NCBI RefSeq assembly: GCF_030143255.1
Contig: NZ_JARJNR010000002.1
Location: 332,921 to 396,920, forward strand
Reading direction: 5' to 3'
Length of the DNA stretch: 64,000 nt
Source of the DNA: Frigidibacter sp. SD6-1
Lineage (GTDB): Bacteria; Pseudomonadota; Alphaproteobacteria; Rhodobacterales; Rhodobacteraceae
Shown: positions 35,446-45,134 of the stretch, piece by piece
Layout of the letters: each line of letters starts with the position of its first letter
Position numbering within the stretch: position 1 is the first letter of the stretch
Made by a program: the position numbers and the translations under genes
Notes under the pieces: model-generated
Databases searched by the model: none
What the model was told of the DNA's origin: nothing
What the model saw: only the letters and a program-made list of their open reading frames with translations

Positions 35446-36114
35446 ATGCGTCTCAGTTCCCTTCTCATCGCGGGCCTCGCAGCGGTCGCCTTCCTGACCG
35501 CCTGCGTCGCACCGCAGCCCACCTACAATCCCAACGATCCGAACCAGCGCGCCAAGCAGGGCGTGGTTCTGGGCGCGCTCGGCGGCGCAGCGCTTGGCGC
35601 GCTGACGGGCGACGACAATGACAAGACCTCCGACCGGGCGCTCGGCGGCGCGGTCCTTGGCGCGGTCGCGGGCGGCCTCTACGGCAACTTCCTCGACAAG
35701 CAGGCGGCCGAACTGCAGCGCGACATCCGCACGAACGGCGTCAGGATCATCAACGAAGGCAACCGCCTGCGCGTGGTCATGCCCGAGGGCATCCTCTTCC
35801 CGGTCGACAGCGCCAGCGTTAACCCCGGCATCATGAACGACCTCTACACGGTCGCAAGCAGCCTGCAGCGCTATCCCAACAGCCGCGTCGATATCGTCGG
35901 CCATACCGACAATACCGGCTCGGCCGCCTATAACCAGGACCTCTCGCAGCGCCGCGCCGGGTCCGTCGCCGCCGTCCTGCGCAGCGCGGGTGTCACGGGT
36001 GCCCGCCTCAACCCCTATGGCGCGGGAGAGGACCAGCCGGTCGCCTCGAACCTCACCCCCGAGGGCCGGGCCCAGAACCGCCGGGTCGAGATCATCATCG
36101 TCCCGAACGGCTGA
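35446..36114 (+). CDS. OmpA family lipoprotein
   Basis: A 222-residue envelope protein. The signal peptide with lipobox LTAC (acyl-Cys at 20) is followed by a glycine-zipper region (VVLGALGGAALGALTG, ALGGAVLGAVAGGLYGNFLD). The C-terminal OmpA peptidoglycan-binding domain contains RVDIVGHTDNTGSAAYNQDLSQRRA and NRRVEIIIVPNG. It probably tethers the outer membrane to peptidoglycan (Pal/YiaD-like). The start at 35446 is fixed by the signal peptide. A strong terminator follows. Confidence 0.93.
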   Translation: MRLSSLLIAGLAAVAFLTACVAPQPTYNPNDPNQRAKQGVVLGALGGAALGALTGDDNDKTSDRALGGAVLGAVAGGLYGNFLDKQAAELQRDIRTNGVRIINEGNRLRVVMPEGILFPVDSASVNPGIMNDLYTVASSLQRYPNSRVDIVGHTDNTGSAAYNQDLSQRRAGSVAAVLRSAGVTGARLNPYGAGEDQPVASNLTPEGRAQNRRVEIIIVPNG

Positions 36115-36133
36115 GGCCGCACTGACGGTTGCG

Positions 36134-36164
36134 AAAGGGGCCGGGGCTTTCCCGGCCCCTTTTC
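36134..36164 (+). terminator. Rho-independent terminator after the OmpA lipoprotein gene
   Basis: GGGGCCGGG and CCCGGCCCC form a 9-bp stem around a short loop, followed by TTTTC and preceded by AAA, about 20 bases after the stop codon. Confidence 0.85.
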
Positions 36165-36184
36165 ATTTGAACAATGCCGTGAGC

Positions 36185-36201
36185 GGTCATATGTCTTGAC
36201 C
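36185..36201. promoter_or_regulatory. Putative FadR/GntR autoregulatory operator
   Basis: GGTCA-N7-TGACC is a perfect 5-bp dyad 17 bases before the start of the FadR-type gene. It has the same GGT-N11-ACC geometry as the palindrome over the glcD promoter at 1088-1108, suggesting one protein binds both. Confidence 0.45.
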
Positions 36202-36217
36202 AATTCCAGAGAATGCC

Positions 36218-36988
36218 ATGCCGTTTCAGAAGATCGACTCCGAGAAGCTTTCCCATTCCGTCGTCCGCCAGATCGAGCGGCTGATCCTGCAGGGCGTGCT
36301 GCGCCCCGGCGAGCGGCTGCCATCGGAACGTGACCTTGCGGAACGGCTGGCCGTTTCGCGGCCCTCGCTGCGCGAGGCGGTGGCGGAACTGGAGGAAGCG
36401 CGGCTTCTGGTCACCCGTGCGGGTTCCGGCATCTATGTCGCCGAGGTTCTGGGCTCGGCCTTCTCGCCCGCGCTGATCAAGCTCTTTTCCGCGCATGATG
36501 ACGCGGTCTCCGACTATGTCGATTTCCGCCGCGACATGGAGGGGCTGGCCGCCGAACGCGCCGCGCGGCTCGCCTCGGACACCGACCTGCAGGTGATCGA
36601 CACGATCTTCGCCCGGATGGAAGCGGCGCATGCCAAGCGCGACCCGTCCGACGAGGCGGCGCTCGACGCCGAATTTCACATGGCGATCATCGAGGCGGGG
36701 CATAATGTCATCATGCTGCACATGATGCGCTCGATGTTCGATCTGCTGAAGGCGGGAGTCTTCTATAATCGCCAGGCGATCTTCCGGCAGCGGCAGACCC
36801 GCGACACGCTTCTAGACCAGCACCGGGCGATCCGCGACGCGATCCTCGCGCGCGATCCGGGTGCGGCGCGCGCGGCGGTCGAGGCGCATCTGACTTTTGT
36901 GCAGGATTGCCTGACCGACCTGCGCCGCGCCGACCGCAACGAGGATGTGGCGCGCCTCAGGCTGCAACAGGAACAGACGCGGGGCTGA
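36218..36988 (+). CDS. FadR subfamily GntR transcriptional regulator
   Basis: A 256-residue regulator. The winged helix (SHSVVRQIERLILQGVLRPGERLPSERDLAERLAVSRPSLREAVAELEEARLLVTRAGSG) is of GntR type. The all-helical FCD ligand domain carries the metal/acid-binding pattern D-x-x-F-H (LDAEFHMAIIEAGHN). Regulators of this branch (PdhR, LldR, GlcC) respond to small carboxylates. A dyad upstream suggests autoregulation, and a matching dyad lies at glcD 35 kb away. A long inverted repeat follows the gene. Confidence 0.88.
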   Translation: MPFQKIDSEKLSHSVVRQIERLILQGVLRPGERLPSERDLAERLAVSRPSLREAVAELEEARLLVTRAGSGIYVAEVLGSAFSPALIKLFSAHDDAVSDYVDFRRDMEGLAAERAARLASDTDLQVIDTIFARMEAAHAKRDPSDEAALDAEFHMAIIEAGHNVIMLHMMRSMFDLLKAGVFYNRQAIFRQRQTRDTLLDQHRAIRDAILARDPGAARAAVEAHLTFVQDCLTDLRRADRNEDVARLRLQQEQTRG

Positions 36989-36995
36989 GCGGCGC

Positions 36996-37070
36996 CTCGT
37001 CGAGCACTTCGTGCACTCCTCGGCAACGGCGGCGCCCACCTCGCGAGGAGTGCACGAAGTGCTCGACGAG
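36996..37070. repeat. 27-bp perfect inverted repeat (REPIN-like / terminator)
   Basis: Two perfect 27-base arms (36996-37022 and 37044-37070) are separated by 21 bases between the FadR gene and the ATP synthase operon. Each arm contains its own small palindrome GCAC-TTC-GTGC, the layout expected of two inverted REP units. It would fold into a very stable hairpin in either transcript. Confidence 0.8.
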
Positions 37071-37084
37071 CGCGCTTCAATGAA

Positions 37085-37111
37085 AAAGGCCCGCGAGGAT
37101 CGCGGGCCTTT
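37085..37111 (-). terminator. Terminator of the F0 ATP synthase operon
   Basis: On the minus strand AAAGGCCCGCG and CGCGGGCCTTT form an 11-bp stem around five bases, followed by a T run, about 20 bases after the atpF stop codon. Confidence 0.88.
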
Positions 37112-37129
37112 GTTCTGGCAGGTTCAGGC

Positions 37130-37684
37130 TCAGTGCAGCTTCGCTTCGACCTCGCCGATCGCCGCATCGACCAGCGCTCCGCGATCGGCCGCTGTCATGT
37201 TGCTGGCGATCAGGTCGCCCGCGGCGGCCACCGCCACCTGGACGGCGCTATCGCGCACTTCCTTCACCGCGGCGGCCTCGGCCGATGCGATCTGGTCTTC
37301 GGCTGCCTTCAGGCGGCGCGCGATCGAGGCCTTCAGGTCGACCTTGGCCTGTTCGGCCGCATCCATCGCCTCGCGCTTCGCGGTCTCGACGATCTGCCCG
37401 GCCTGTTCCTGCATCTCGCGCTTCTTCCGGTCGTAAGAGGCGAGAAGCGCCTTGGCTTCCTCATGCAGCGCCTTGGCCGCGTTCAGATCATCGCGAATCC
37501 CTTCGGCGCGCTTGTCGAGAAGCCCGCCGATCATGCCCGGCACCTTCAGCTTCAGAAGAAGCGCCACGAAGAGGATGAAGGCGATCGTCACCACGAAGTT
37601 GGTGTTGCGGAGCGAGAAGAAGGGCCCACCGGCAGCCAGAGCCGGGGTAGCGGCGAACATCAGGGCGAATGCAAGTCTCTTCAT
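37130..37684 (-). CDS. atpF: F0F1 ATP synthase subunit b
   Basis: A 184-residue peripheral-stalk subunit of the F0 sector. One N-terminal membrane segment ([25 protein letters not shown], about 28-52) is preceded by a signal-like leader, and a long charged helical stalk ([36 protein letters not shown]) follows. It is the last gene of the F0 operon, five bases after the b' gene. The paired b and b' genes are typical of alphaproteobacteria and chloroplasts. Confidence 0.93.
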   Translation of the reverse strand: MKRLAFALMFAATPALAAGGPFFSLRNTNFVVTIAFILFVALLLKLKVPGMIGGLLDKRAEGIRDDLNAAKALHEEAKALLASYDRKKREMQEQAGQIVETAKREAMDAAEQAKVDLKASIARRLKAAEDQIASAEAAAVKEVRDSAVQVAVAAAGDLIASNMTAADRGALVDAAIGEVEAKLH

Positions 37685-37689
37685 GTCCG

Positions 37690-38274
37690 TCAGCCTTTCA
37701 TCCGGGCCGCGACGGCCGCCGCGACGCTCTTGGCATCGGCCTTGCCGCCGAGGGCGGCAACGATGGCTTCGGCCGTGTCCTTGGCCACGTCGCTGACCGA
37801 GGCGACCGCGCCTGCGCGGATCTCGTCGATGCGCTTGGCGGATTCTGCGGCACGCGCCGCGATCTCGGCATCGGCCTTGGCCGTCGCCTTGTCGAGGTCG
37901 GCCTGTATCTCGGCCCGGGCGGCGGCAACGATCTTGCCCGCTTCCGTGCGCGCGTCGACCAGCGCCTGCTGATAGGCCTTCTCGGCCTCCTGGGCCTGGT
38001 CCTTCAGCCTCGCGGCCATTTCCAGGTCGGAGGTGATCCGGCCCTGACGATCGGCAAGGATCCCGGCCAGACGCGGCAGCGCGATCTTCGCCAGGATGAA
38101 ATACAGAACGACCAGCGTCACCAGAAGCCAGAAGATCTGGTTGGGGAAGGTCGAGAAATCGAGTTGCGGCATGCCGGCGGATTCGGCCGCATGACCGGCG
38201 GCGTCCGCAGCGTGGCCAACGGCCTCGGCGGTGCCTTCAGCGACGTCGGTCGCGGTGGTTGTGGTATTGGCCAT
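37690..38274 (-). CDS. atpX: F0F1 ATP synthase subunit b'
   Basis: A 194-residue second stalk subunit that would pair with b as a heterodimer. The membrane segment [32 protein letters not shown] lies at about 42-72, after an Ala/Thr-rich N-terminus. The rest is a long coiled coil ([38 protein letters not shown]). It lies between the c and b genes, as usual in Rhodobacteraceae. Confidence 0.93.
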   Translation of the reverse strand: MANTTTTATDVAEGTAEAVGHAADAAGHAAESAGMPQLDFSTFPNQIFWLLVTLVVLYFILAKIALPRLAGILADRQGRITSDLEMAARLKDQAQEAEKAYQQALVDARTEAGKIVAAARAEIQADLDKATAKADAEIAARAAESAKRIDEIRAGAVASVSDVAKDTAEAIVAALGGKADAKSVAAAVAARMKG

Positions 38275-38356
38275 TCTTTCCCCCGGAGATGCTCATTCCC
38301 TTCGCGGGCGGGTGCGCAAGCGCCCCCGCCCGGCCGTAAGGATCAGTCGCTCAGGA

Positions 38357-38596
38357 TCAGACGGCGAACATCAGAAGGAGTGCTACGAGGAACGAGAAGA
38401 TCCCCAGCGCTTCGGCGAAGGCGATGCCGATGAAGAGGGTCGCGGTCTGGCCGGCAGCGGCCGAGGGGTTGCGAAGCGCGCCAGCGAGGAAGTTGCCGGC
38501 AACATTGCCCACCCCCATCGCCGAGCCGCCCATGCCGATGCAGGCAAGGCCGGCGCCGATGAATTTGCCGAGAGCGGCAGCAGCTGCGAGTTCCAT
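38357..38596 (-). CDS. atpE: F0F1 ATP synthase subunit c
   Basis: A 79-residue double-helix hairpin forming the proton-driven rotor ring. Helix 1 carries the glycine motif [17 protein letters not shown]. Helix 2, [22 protein letters not shown], carries the proton-binding carboxylate at Glu62. No sodium-binding Gln/Ser-Thr pattern is obvious, so it is proton-coupled. Gaps of 47 and 82 bases flank it. Confidence 0.96.
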   Translation of the reverse strand: MELAAAAALGKFIGAGLACIGMGGSAMGVGNVAGNFLAGALRNPSAAAGQTATLFIGIAFAEALGIFSFLVALLLMFAV

Positions 38597-38643
38597 GTGT
38601 ATCTCCTTACGGTTGGATAGTGCAGTTGAGTTGAGACCCGAGG

Positions 38644-39411
38644 TCAGTGGCCCGGATGCAGCGCATCGCGGAGGTAGACGCAGGTCAGGATGGTGAAGAC
38701 ATAGGCCTGGATGAAGGCCACGAGAATTTCGAGCGCATACATGGCCACGATGGCGAGGATCGACAGCGGCGTCACCGCGTAACCCACCGCCGAGAAAAGG
38801 ACGAGCGGCGCAAAGGCCGCGAACACCTTGATAACGGCGTGACCGGCCATCATGTTGCCCGCAAGACGGATGGAGTGGCTGACGGGACGCACGAAGTAGG
38901 AAATCAGCTCGATCACCGCGAGGATCGGGCGCAGCGCGAGCGGCGCCGACGAGACCCAGAAGAGCCCGAGGAAATGCAGGCCGTTCTTGGCGAAGCCGAG
39001 GATGGTGACGAAGAGGAACACCATGACCGCCATCACCGCCGTGACCGCCACATGCGAGGTGGTGGTGAAGGCGCCGGGCAGAAGGCCGAGGAAGTTCGAG
39101 AAGGCGATGAAGATGAAGAGCGTGAAGATGTAGGGGAAGTACTTCACGCCGTCATGGCCGGTCACATCCTCGACCATCTTGTAGACGAAGCCATAGGCCA
39201 GTTCCGCGATCGACTGCATCCGTCCCGGCACGACCGAGCGCTTGGCGGTGCCAAGGACAAAGAGAACGATGACGCAAAGAACCGCGACCGCCATCCACAG
39301 CGTCACGTTCGTGATCGAGAAAGCGCTCAGCGCATCGCCGAACAGCGGCCCGACCTTGAACTGGTCCATCGGATGGAACGTAAGGCCCTGGGCTTCAGTC
39401 TCGGCTGCCAT
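38644..39411 (-). CDS. atpB: F0F1 ATP synthase subunit a
   Basis: A 255-residue membrane stator of the proton channel with about five to six membrane helices. The essential arginine lies in [20 protein letters not shown], and [26 protein letters not shown] closes it. The start MAAETEAQG at 39411 lies within the 3' end of atpI (17-base overlap), indicating translational coupling. Confidence 0.95.
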   Translation of the reverse strand: MAAETEAQGLTFHPMDQFKVGPLFGDALSAFSITNVTLWMAVAVLCVIVLFVLGTAKRSVVPGRMQSIAELAYGFVYKMVEDVTGHDGVKYFPYIFTLFIFIAFSNFLGLLPGAFTTTSHVAVTAVMAVMVFLFVTILGFAKNGLHFLGLFWVSSAPLALRPILAVIELISYFVRPVSHSIRLAGNMMAGHAVIKVFAAFAPLVLFSAVGYAVTPLSILAIVAMYALEILVAFIQAYVFTILTCVYLRDALHPGH

Positions 39412-39751
39412 CTTCTTCCCCTTCCGTCCGGGCGTCGCCACCCGCGTTTCGTTCCATGTTCCGCTTCTGGAACTCGCCCGCCGTGCGCATCATCACCCGC
39501 ACTCCGGCCGCGAAGCCCAGCAATGTGAAGACCACCAGAGCCCAGGGAAGCGTCCCCAGAAGGCGGTCGAGCCCGTATCCGATGGCCGCGCCGATCCCCA
39601 GACCCGAGACCAGTTCGATCACCATGCGCCAGCCCAGGTCGGCGGCGCCGAAATCCTTCACCACCCGAGGCTCCGGTGTCCCGGCCTTTTTCAGGGCCTC
39701 GATGCGTCTTTCCAGATCCTTCAGACGAACGGGATCGGGACCTTCCTGCAT
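39395..39751 (-). CDS. atpI: ATP synthase protein I (AtpI)
   Basis: A 118-residue small protein with two membrane helices ([25 protein letters not shown] and [22 protein letters not shown]), preceded by a charged N-terminal helix. AtpI assists c-ring assembly and possibly magnesium entry. It is the first gene of the F0 operon and overlaps atpB. The start [10 protein letters not shown] at 39751 fits the family; a longer frame upstream is not supported. Confidence 0.88.
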   Translation of the reverse strand: MQEGPDPVRLKDLERRIEALKKAGTPEPRVVKDFGAADLGWRMVIELVSGLGIGAAIGYGLDRLLGTLPWALVVFTLLGFAAGVRVMMRTAGEFQKRNMERNAGGDARTEGEEDGSRD

Positions 39752-39932
39752 GGTTCGGCCTTTCGCGGCAGTCGGCGCGGGTCTAGACGGCCAGCAGGCC
39801 CGAGTCAACGGCGAAAATCCGCCCGCCTTCATGTCATAAGCATCTGAATCTATTGACGTTCAGCCTGCGCCGGTCGCCCTGGCAACCCCGCGCCACACGG
39901 TCGTAGACCGTATTTCGGCAGGATTGCGATAT

Positions 39933-40856
39933 TCAACTTTCCGGTTGACCTTTCGCCCTGCCCACCAAACGCCCGCCTCGGCGCAGCCATGAGACCAGCC
40001 GTCCATCGATCATCAGAAGTCCCGCGAAGATCACCGCCATCCCTGCGAGATGCTGCCAGAGGACCGGCTCGCCCAGCACATGGACCCCAAGCGCGACGGC
40101 AGAGATCGGGGCGACGAAAGTGACGGTGGAGGTGGCCGTCGCCCCCGCCCGCGCGAGCAGCCAGTAAAACAGCGTGAAGCCGACCGAGGTCAGAAGAAGA
40201 CCGATGGTCAGCAGCGCGCCCCAGGTTTCCGCCCGCGTGATGCGGGGCATGCCATCGAAGATCAGCGCAAGCGGCAGGATGAAAAGCGCCGCGCCACTCA
40301 GGGACCAGGCCGCCAGCACCGAAGGATCGAGCGTGCGGAAGCGGCGGGCGAGATTGGTGGCGATGCCGTAGCAGACCGGCGCCAGAAGCGCCGTCAGGAT
40401 CGCCCAGAGGGCGGGCATCTGCCCGGCCCCGATATAAGGCAGGGACAGAAGTACAATCCCGGCAAAGCCGGTCGCGACGCCTAGCGCGCGCGCCGCCATC
40501 GCCCGCTCTCCCCCCGGCCAGAGATGCGAGACGATGACGACCAGAACCGGCGTCATCGCATTCACGATCCCCGCCACCCCGCTTGGCAAGTGGCGCTGCG
40601 CGACCGGGTAAAGCGCGAAGGGAATGGCAAAGAAGACGATGCCCAGCAGGAAAAGGCCTCCGACGGTGCGCGGCGGCAGGCGCGCGGCACGCCCGCTGAT
40701 CCAGACCCACGCCCAACAGCCCATCGCGCCCACACCGACCCGGCCAAGCGAGACGGTGAGTGGCCCCAACTCGCGCAGCAGGACCGCATTCATCAGGAAA
40801 GACCCGCCCCACAGGATGCCGAGCGTCAGGATCAGAAGCCAACAGCGTATGGGCAT
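39933..40856 (-). CDS. EamA/DMT family transporter
   Basis: A 307-residue exporter-type permease with ten predicted helices formed by two EamA repeats. Repeat 1 starts WLLILTLGILWGGSFLMNAVLLRELGPLTVSLGRVGVGA. Repeat 2 is near GQMPALWAILTALLAPVCYGIATNLARRF and ends FVAPISAVALGVHVLGEPVLWQHLAGMAVIFAGLLMI. Substrates of this superfamily are metabolites and amino acids and cannot be predicted. The start at 40856 (MPIRCW) gives the usual length. Confidence 0.9.
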   Translation of the reverse strand: MPIRCWLLILTLGILWGGSFLMNAVLLRELGPLTVSLGRVGVGAMGCWAWVWISGRAARLPPRTVGGLFLLGIVFFAIPFALYPVAQRHLPSGVAGIVNAMTPVLVVIVSHLWPGGERAMAARALGVATGFAGIVLLSLPYIGAGQMPALWAILTALLAPVCYGIATNLARRFRTLDPSVLAAWSLSGAALFILPLALIFDGMPRITRAETWGALLTIGLLLTSVGFTLFYWLLARAGATATSTVTFVAPISAVALGVHVLGEPVLWQHLAGMAVIFAGLLMIDGRLVSWLRRGGRLVGRAKGQPES

Positions 40857-41012
40857 CGCGCACCTCCGGGCAGCGACAGTCAATCCCGACCGCCCCGCCC
40901 CGTCCACCCGGAACCTGCGCATGCCTGATGGAGATTTGTGGTCGGGCCGATCACCGGCCCGAATGACCGCGCGCCACTTCCGCGACGGCCCGCCGGACGC
41001 TAAGGTCATGCC

Positions 41013-41342
41013 ATGACGCTCGACCTCATCTTCGCGGCCCTTGCCGACCCGACGCGCCGGGCGATCCTGACCATGCTTCTGGAAGATGACATGGCGGTGA
41101 CCGATGTCGCCCATCCGTTCGACATGTCGCTTGCCGCGATCTCGAAACATCTGAAGGTGCTGGCCGAGGCGGGCCTCATCGCGCAGGAACGGCGCGGCCG
41201 GGTGATCTGGTGCAAGCTCCTGCCCGATGCGATGCGCGCGGCCACCGTCTGGATCGCCGGTTTCGGCCTGTTCGAGGCGCTGGACCTCGACGCGTTCGAG
41301 CGGTTCCTGGAAGAAGAGATCGCGCCCGAACCGTCGGAATGA
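41013..41342 (+). CDS. ArsR family transcriptional regulator
   Basis: A 109-residue winged-helix protein of the ArsR/SmtB type: LIFAALADPTRRAILTMLLEDDMAVTDVAHPFDMSLAAISKHLKVLAEAGLIAQERRGRVIWCKL. No metal-binding cysteine pair (CVC-like) is present, so it belongs to the non-metal SdpR/PhlA-like subgroup. The single Cys in VIWCKL is not enough for arsenic sensing. The target is unknown. It lies upstream of truA. Confidence 0.88.
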   Translation: MTLDLIFAALADPTRRAILTMLLEDDMAVTDVAHPFDMSLAAISKHLKVLAEAGLIAQERRGRVIWCKLLPDAMRAATVWIAGFGLFEALDLDAFERFLEEEIAPEPSE

Positions 41343-41386
41343 CGCGCCCCGTTGCCCCGATCGCCACGCCGCGCTAGGGAAAGTCC

Positions 41387-42154
41387 ATGCCCCGCTATGC
41401 CCTCAAGATCGAATATCACGGCGGCCCGTTTGCGGGCTGGCAGCGACAGGCCGGCCAACCCTCGGTGCAGGAAGCCATCGAAACCGCGCTGCGCAAGCTC
41501 GAACTCGACGCAGGCCCGATCCAGGGCGCGGGCCGGACGGACGCCGGGGTGCACGCGACAGGCCAAGTCGCGCACTGCGATCTTTCGAGGGACTGGGACC
41601 CGTTCCGCCTGTCTGAGGCGCTGAATTTTCATCTCAAGCCCGCGCCCATATCGATTCTCGTCGCGGCACGCGTCGCCGACGATTTCCACGCCCGCTTTTC
41701 CGCGACCGAGCGACGCTATCTCTTCCGCCTTCTCTCCCGCCGCGCGCCGGCGACCCACGACAAGGGCCTCGTCTGGCAGGTCCAGCATCCGCTCGACCCT
41801 GACGCGATGCGCGACGGCGCCGCCCATCTGGTCGGGCGGCACGATTTCACTACCTTCCGCTCGACCCTCTGCCAGGCCGACAGCCCGGTGAAGACGCTTG
41901 ACGAAATCGTGATCGACGCCCACCCCGTGCCGCACGGCACCGAGTTCCGCTTCCGCCTGCGCGCCCGCAGCTTCCTGCACAATCAGGTCCGCTCGATCGT
42001 CGGCACGCTGGAGCGCGTGGGCGCCGGCGGCTGGGCCCCCTCGGACGTCCGCGCGGCGCTTCAGGCTTGCGACCGCGCCGCCTGTGGCCCGGTCTCGCCG
42101 CCCTCGGGCCTCTATCTCACCCATGTGAGCTATCCCGAGGATCCGTTCCGGTGA
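41387..42154 (+). CDS. truA: tRNA pseudouridine(38-40) synthase
   Basis: A 255-residue TruA, which modifies uridines 38-40 of the tRNA anticodon arm. The catalytic aspartate is Asp52 in [26 protein letters not shown] near the start and [21 protein letters not shown] near the C-terminus are family signatures. The stop overlaps the GTG start of the following gene (GTGA). Confidence 0.96.
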   Translation: MPRYALKIEYHGGPFAGWQRQAGQPSVQEAIETALRKLELDAGPIQGAGRTDAGVHATGQVAHCDLSRDWDPFRLSEALNFHLKPAPISILVAARVADDFHARFSATERRYLFRLLSRRAPATHDKGLVWQVQHPLDPDAMRDGAAHLVGRHDFTTFRSTLCQADSPVKTLDEIVIDAHPVPHGTEFRFRLRARSFLHNQVRSIVGTLERVGAGGWAPSDVRAALQACDRAACGPVSPPSGLYLTHVSYPEDPFR

Positions 42155-42636
42155 GCCCCCGCCCCGATCCCGTCCTGGCCGCCGACGAGGCCGCCCGCGC
42201 GCTGGCCCGGTCTCTCTGGCACAACGCCGACACAGCGGCGCTTGCCTTCACTGACCCCGCGACCGGCGCCCCGATGATCGCCCGGATCGGATTTGGCCTT
42301 GCCGCCAACGGCACCGGCCTGACCCTTGTCTCCGACCTCGCCCAGCACACCCGCGCCCTCCGCGCGTCCGCCCGCGCCGCGCTCCTTATCGGCGAACCCG
42401 GACCGAAGGGCGATCCGCTGAACAGCCCCCGCCTCTCGGTCGCCGTCGCCGCCCGCTTCGCCGCGACCGAAGACCGCGCGACCCTGCGCGCCTGCTGGCT
42501 CGCGCGCCACCCCAAGGCCAGGCTCTACGCCGATTTCGCCGATTTCCACTTCGTCCGCCTCGACGTCATCGAGGCCTTCCTCAACGGCGGTTTCGGCCGC
42601 GCCCACCGGATCGCGGCCGAAGACCTGCAGGGCTGA
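42151..42636 (+). CDS. HugZ / pyridoxamine-phosphate-oxidase-like protein
   Basis: A 161-residue split-barrel flavin/haem-binding type protein: [80 protein letters not shown]. The [29 protein letters not shown] tail is typical of HugZ-type haem-utilisation proteins. The C-terminal DUF2470 domain of larger HugZ proteins is missing. The GTG start overlaps the truA stop and gives the usual N-terminus. Confidence 0.8.
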   Translation: MSPRPDPVLAADEAARALARSLWHNADTAALAFTDPATGAPMIARIGFGLAANGTGLTLVSDLAQHTRALRASARAALLIGEPGPKGDPLNSPRLSVAVAARFAATEDRATLRACWLARHPKARLYADFADFHFVRLDVIEAFLNGGFGRAHRIAAEDLQG

Positions 42637-42684
42637 CCGGATCGGCGCGCCCGGGGTCGGGCCACCCGGGTCAGAGCGGCCCGA

Positions 42685-44982
42685 TCAAAGCGGATTATCC
42701 ATCCGCACCCGCATCAGAAGCCGCCCCTTCGAGGCCTGCGGCCATACGACCCGCACCTCGTCCTTGCCCGCACCCTGCTCGAACTGAAGATAGGGCATCT
42801 CACCCCTGATCTCGCCCACCGGCCCGGTGATCGCCCCTTCGGCACAGATCGATTCGACATTCCGCGCCCAGCCAGAGAACGGCAGGAACGCCCCGGGTTG
42901 AGCCACCCAGACGGTCGCCGCCGTTGCCTGATCATGGGCATGAAGCACCGGGTTCTCGACAGCCTGCGTGACGCCGTTGAACGTGTTGCCCGCGAACAGG
43001 ACGTTGCGCATCCGGCTCCGGTCCAGATCCGCGAAGGTCGTGTCGATCCCCTCGACCCGGTCGATGGACCCGCTCATCGACCGGAAAACGTTGCCGGACA
43101 CGTTCAAGCCCTGGATGAAATGACCCGCCCCGTAGGGCTTGATGCTGATGAAGCGGAACCAGGGCGCGACATCGGTGCATGTGAACGTGTTCCCGGTGAT
43201 CGTCAGGCCGCCGAACGAGAACTGGTTGATGAAGGCCGGTGTCGCCTCATATTCGTTGGTCAGTTCGATGAAGCTGTTGTCCACGTAATTGCCGGTGATC
43301 GTCGACCGGTGGTTGGTCGTCGCCAGAACCAGCCCCGCAAGCCTCAGGCCCTGCGTCTCGTTATCCCCCTGAAACCAGTGATTTCCCACGACCAGATGGC
43401 CGGTGCCCGCCAGAACGCCGAAATGCCGGAAATGGACCACGCGGTTTTCCCTGATCTTCACGTCGTTCGCGTTCACGTTGAACACGATCGACTGCCGGTC
43501 CTGCGAGCGCAGCGGCGATTCATTCGACAGGAACTGGCAGCGGTCGATCAGCATCCCCTGGCAGCCGGTCCCGGACGAAGTGATGCCGCGATCCTTCGGC
43601 GCGGTGATGAAACAGTCCCGCATCTGGAAGATGCCGCCGCTCGGCGCCAGCATCACGCCGCTCGCCTGCCCGTTGCACTGGATGTCGATGTCGTCGAGGA
43701 TCATCTTCTCAAGCTGCGCGAAGCCCGAGAAGTCCAGCACATATTTGAACCGCGTGAATGTGTAGCTCTGGGTCCCCGGCGCGCCGTAGAGCGGCTGGCT
43801 CAGCGTCAGCGTGCCATTGCCCACGTTCTTCGCCGTCACATAGACCTCGCGCCCGACGCCCGCGCCGGTCACCAGCGCGCCGACCGGCACATTGGCGATA
43901 TTGGCGACCGCGCTCAGCGTCGTCGCACTTGCCGCCGAATATGTGCCCTGCGAGGTGACGACCGTCGGCGTCCAGGCCGCACCCGCGACCACGTTGAACT
44001 GCCCGTTGCGGATCACCCGGCGCGTGTTGAACGTTGCCTTGTTGTTCACCGCAGCCTGCATGTCGATGGGCGCCGTCACCTCAACCCGCCGCCCACCAAG
44101 GTCGAGCGCATCGTGATCGGCGAAATTCAGAAGCGCCTGGAAGGCCTTCTTGAAACCCAGTTCCTCGCTGCCGAAGGCCTCGGCATAGAGCGGCAGGTTG
44201 AATCCGCGCGTCAGCGCAAGCCGCTTGTCGACCGGCATGGTGACCGTGCCCTCGAACCGGCAATCGGAATCGATCTGCACATCGTTGGCCAGCAGGAAGG
44301 TGCCCTTGGAAAACAGCACCGTCCGCCCCGTCGCCAGAGCATCCGCATCCGCCGCCTCGACCGCCGCGCTGTCGTCGGTGACGCCGTCGCCCTTGGCGCC
44401 ATAGTCGCGAACGTCGACCCAGTCCATCATGGTCCGAAGGAAGGCCTCGGTGACGTCCTCGATGACAATGTCATCGACGCGCACCACGCCGCCCGTCGGC
44501 CCGGTCAGGTCGATGCCGAAATGGCCAAGCGTCGCGGTCGTGCCCCAGCTCATGTCGACGCCCTGGCGGAACCCGATGCCGATGATCGCGCTCACCGTCT
44601 CGACCCGGCCGTAGGCGGTCAGCGCGACCAGCGGACCGACCTCGACGACACCGGTCAGATGGGTCGAGGCATTGACGCCCGCCCAGGCCGCGATCCGGAC
44701 CAGGGGCAGGTTGCCGCTCATCGCCTTGACCTTCGCCGTCACCCGCAGGTAGCAGCCCGGCAGGATCGGCGTGTCGCCCTTGTAGCGCAGGCTCATCGTG
44801 ACCGAATTCTTCTGCATTTCCAGGCAGCTGCCGAAATCCTGATCGGCCGGTACGAGTGCGGCATCGGCAAAGCCCTGATAGGTGGGCGAGCCCGGCGTGC
44901 CGTCGGTCCGCGACCATTGCGACAGCCCCGCCTCGAACGGCGCGGGCATCAGGACGATCCCATCGGTGATGACCTTGTTCAT
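42685..44982 (-). CDS. Right-handed beta-helix protein, GH28/pectate-lyase-3-like
   Basis: A 765-residue protein. Residues ~1-185 form a beta-rich N-terminal domain without assignment. Residues 191-205, VRDYGAKGDGVTDDS, are the classic entry motif of pectate-lyase-3/GH28-related beta-helices. Repeated coils run to about 640 (QMRDCFITAPKDRGITSSG, FNVNANDVKIRENRVVHFRHFG, NHRSTITGNYVDNSFIELT, GGLTITGNTFTCT), and a C-terminal sandwich follows. No signal peptide is seen. Such proteins occur as polysaccharide-active enzymes or phage tail-spikes; no phage genes flank it. A role in capsule or exopolysaccharide handling is inferred. Confidence 0.7.
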   Translation of the reverse strand: MNKVITDGIVLMPAPFEAGLSQWSRTDGTPGSPTYQGFADAALVPADQDFGSCLEMQKNSVTMSLRYKGDTPILPGCYLRVTAKVKAMSGNLPLVRIAAWAGVNASTHLTGVVEVGPLVALTAYGRVETVSAIIGIGFRQGVDMSWGTTATLGHFGIDLTGPTGGVVRVDDIVIEDVTEAFLRTMMDWVDVRDYGAKGDGVTDDSAAVEAADADALATGRTVLFSKGTFLLANDVQIDSDCRFEGTVTMPVDKRLALTRGFNLPLYAEAFGSEELGFKKAFQALLNFADHDALDLGGRRVEVTAPIDMQAAVNNKATFNTRRVIRNGQFNVVAGAAWTPTVVTSQGTYSAASATTLSAVANIANVPVGALVTGAGVGREVYVTAKNVGNGTLTLSQPLYGAPGTQSYTFTRFKYVLDFSGFAQLEKMILDDIDIQCNGQASGVMLAPSGGIFQMRDCFITAPKDRGITSSGTGCQGMLIDRCQFLSNESPLRSQDRQSIVFNVNANDVKIRENRVVHFRHFGVLAGTGHLVVGNHWFQGDNETQGLRLAGLVLATTNHRSTITGNYVDNSFIELTNEYEATPAFINQFSFGGLTITGNTFTCTDVAPWFRFISIKPYGAGHFIQGLNVSGNVFRSMSGSIDRVEGIDTTFADLDRSRMRNVLFAGNTFNGVTQAVENPVLHAHDQATAATVWVAQPGAFLPFSGWARNVESICAEGAITGPVGEIRGEMPYLQFEQGAGKDEVRVVWPQASKGRLLMRVRMDNPL

Positions 44983-45134
44983 TCACGACCCCTTCATGGT
45001 TCAATCTCGACCGGCACGAAGGGAACCGTTCACCCCGAGGGGCGTCCAACCACAGCTCTGCCGGAAACGGGGCGCGGCCCCTGCCCGACCGGAATAGCCG
45101 AGAAGCTTAAGAGATCGCTAAAGGGGGCGCGCGG

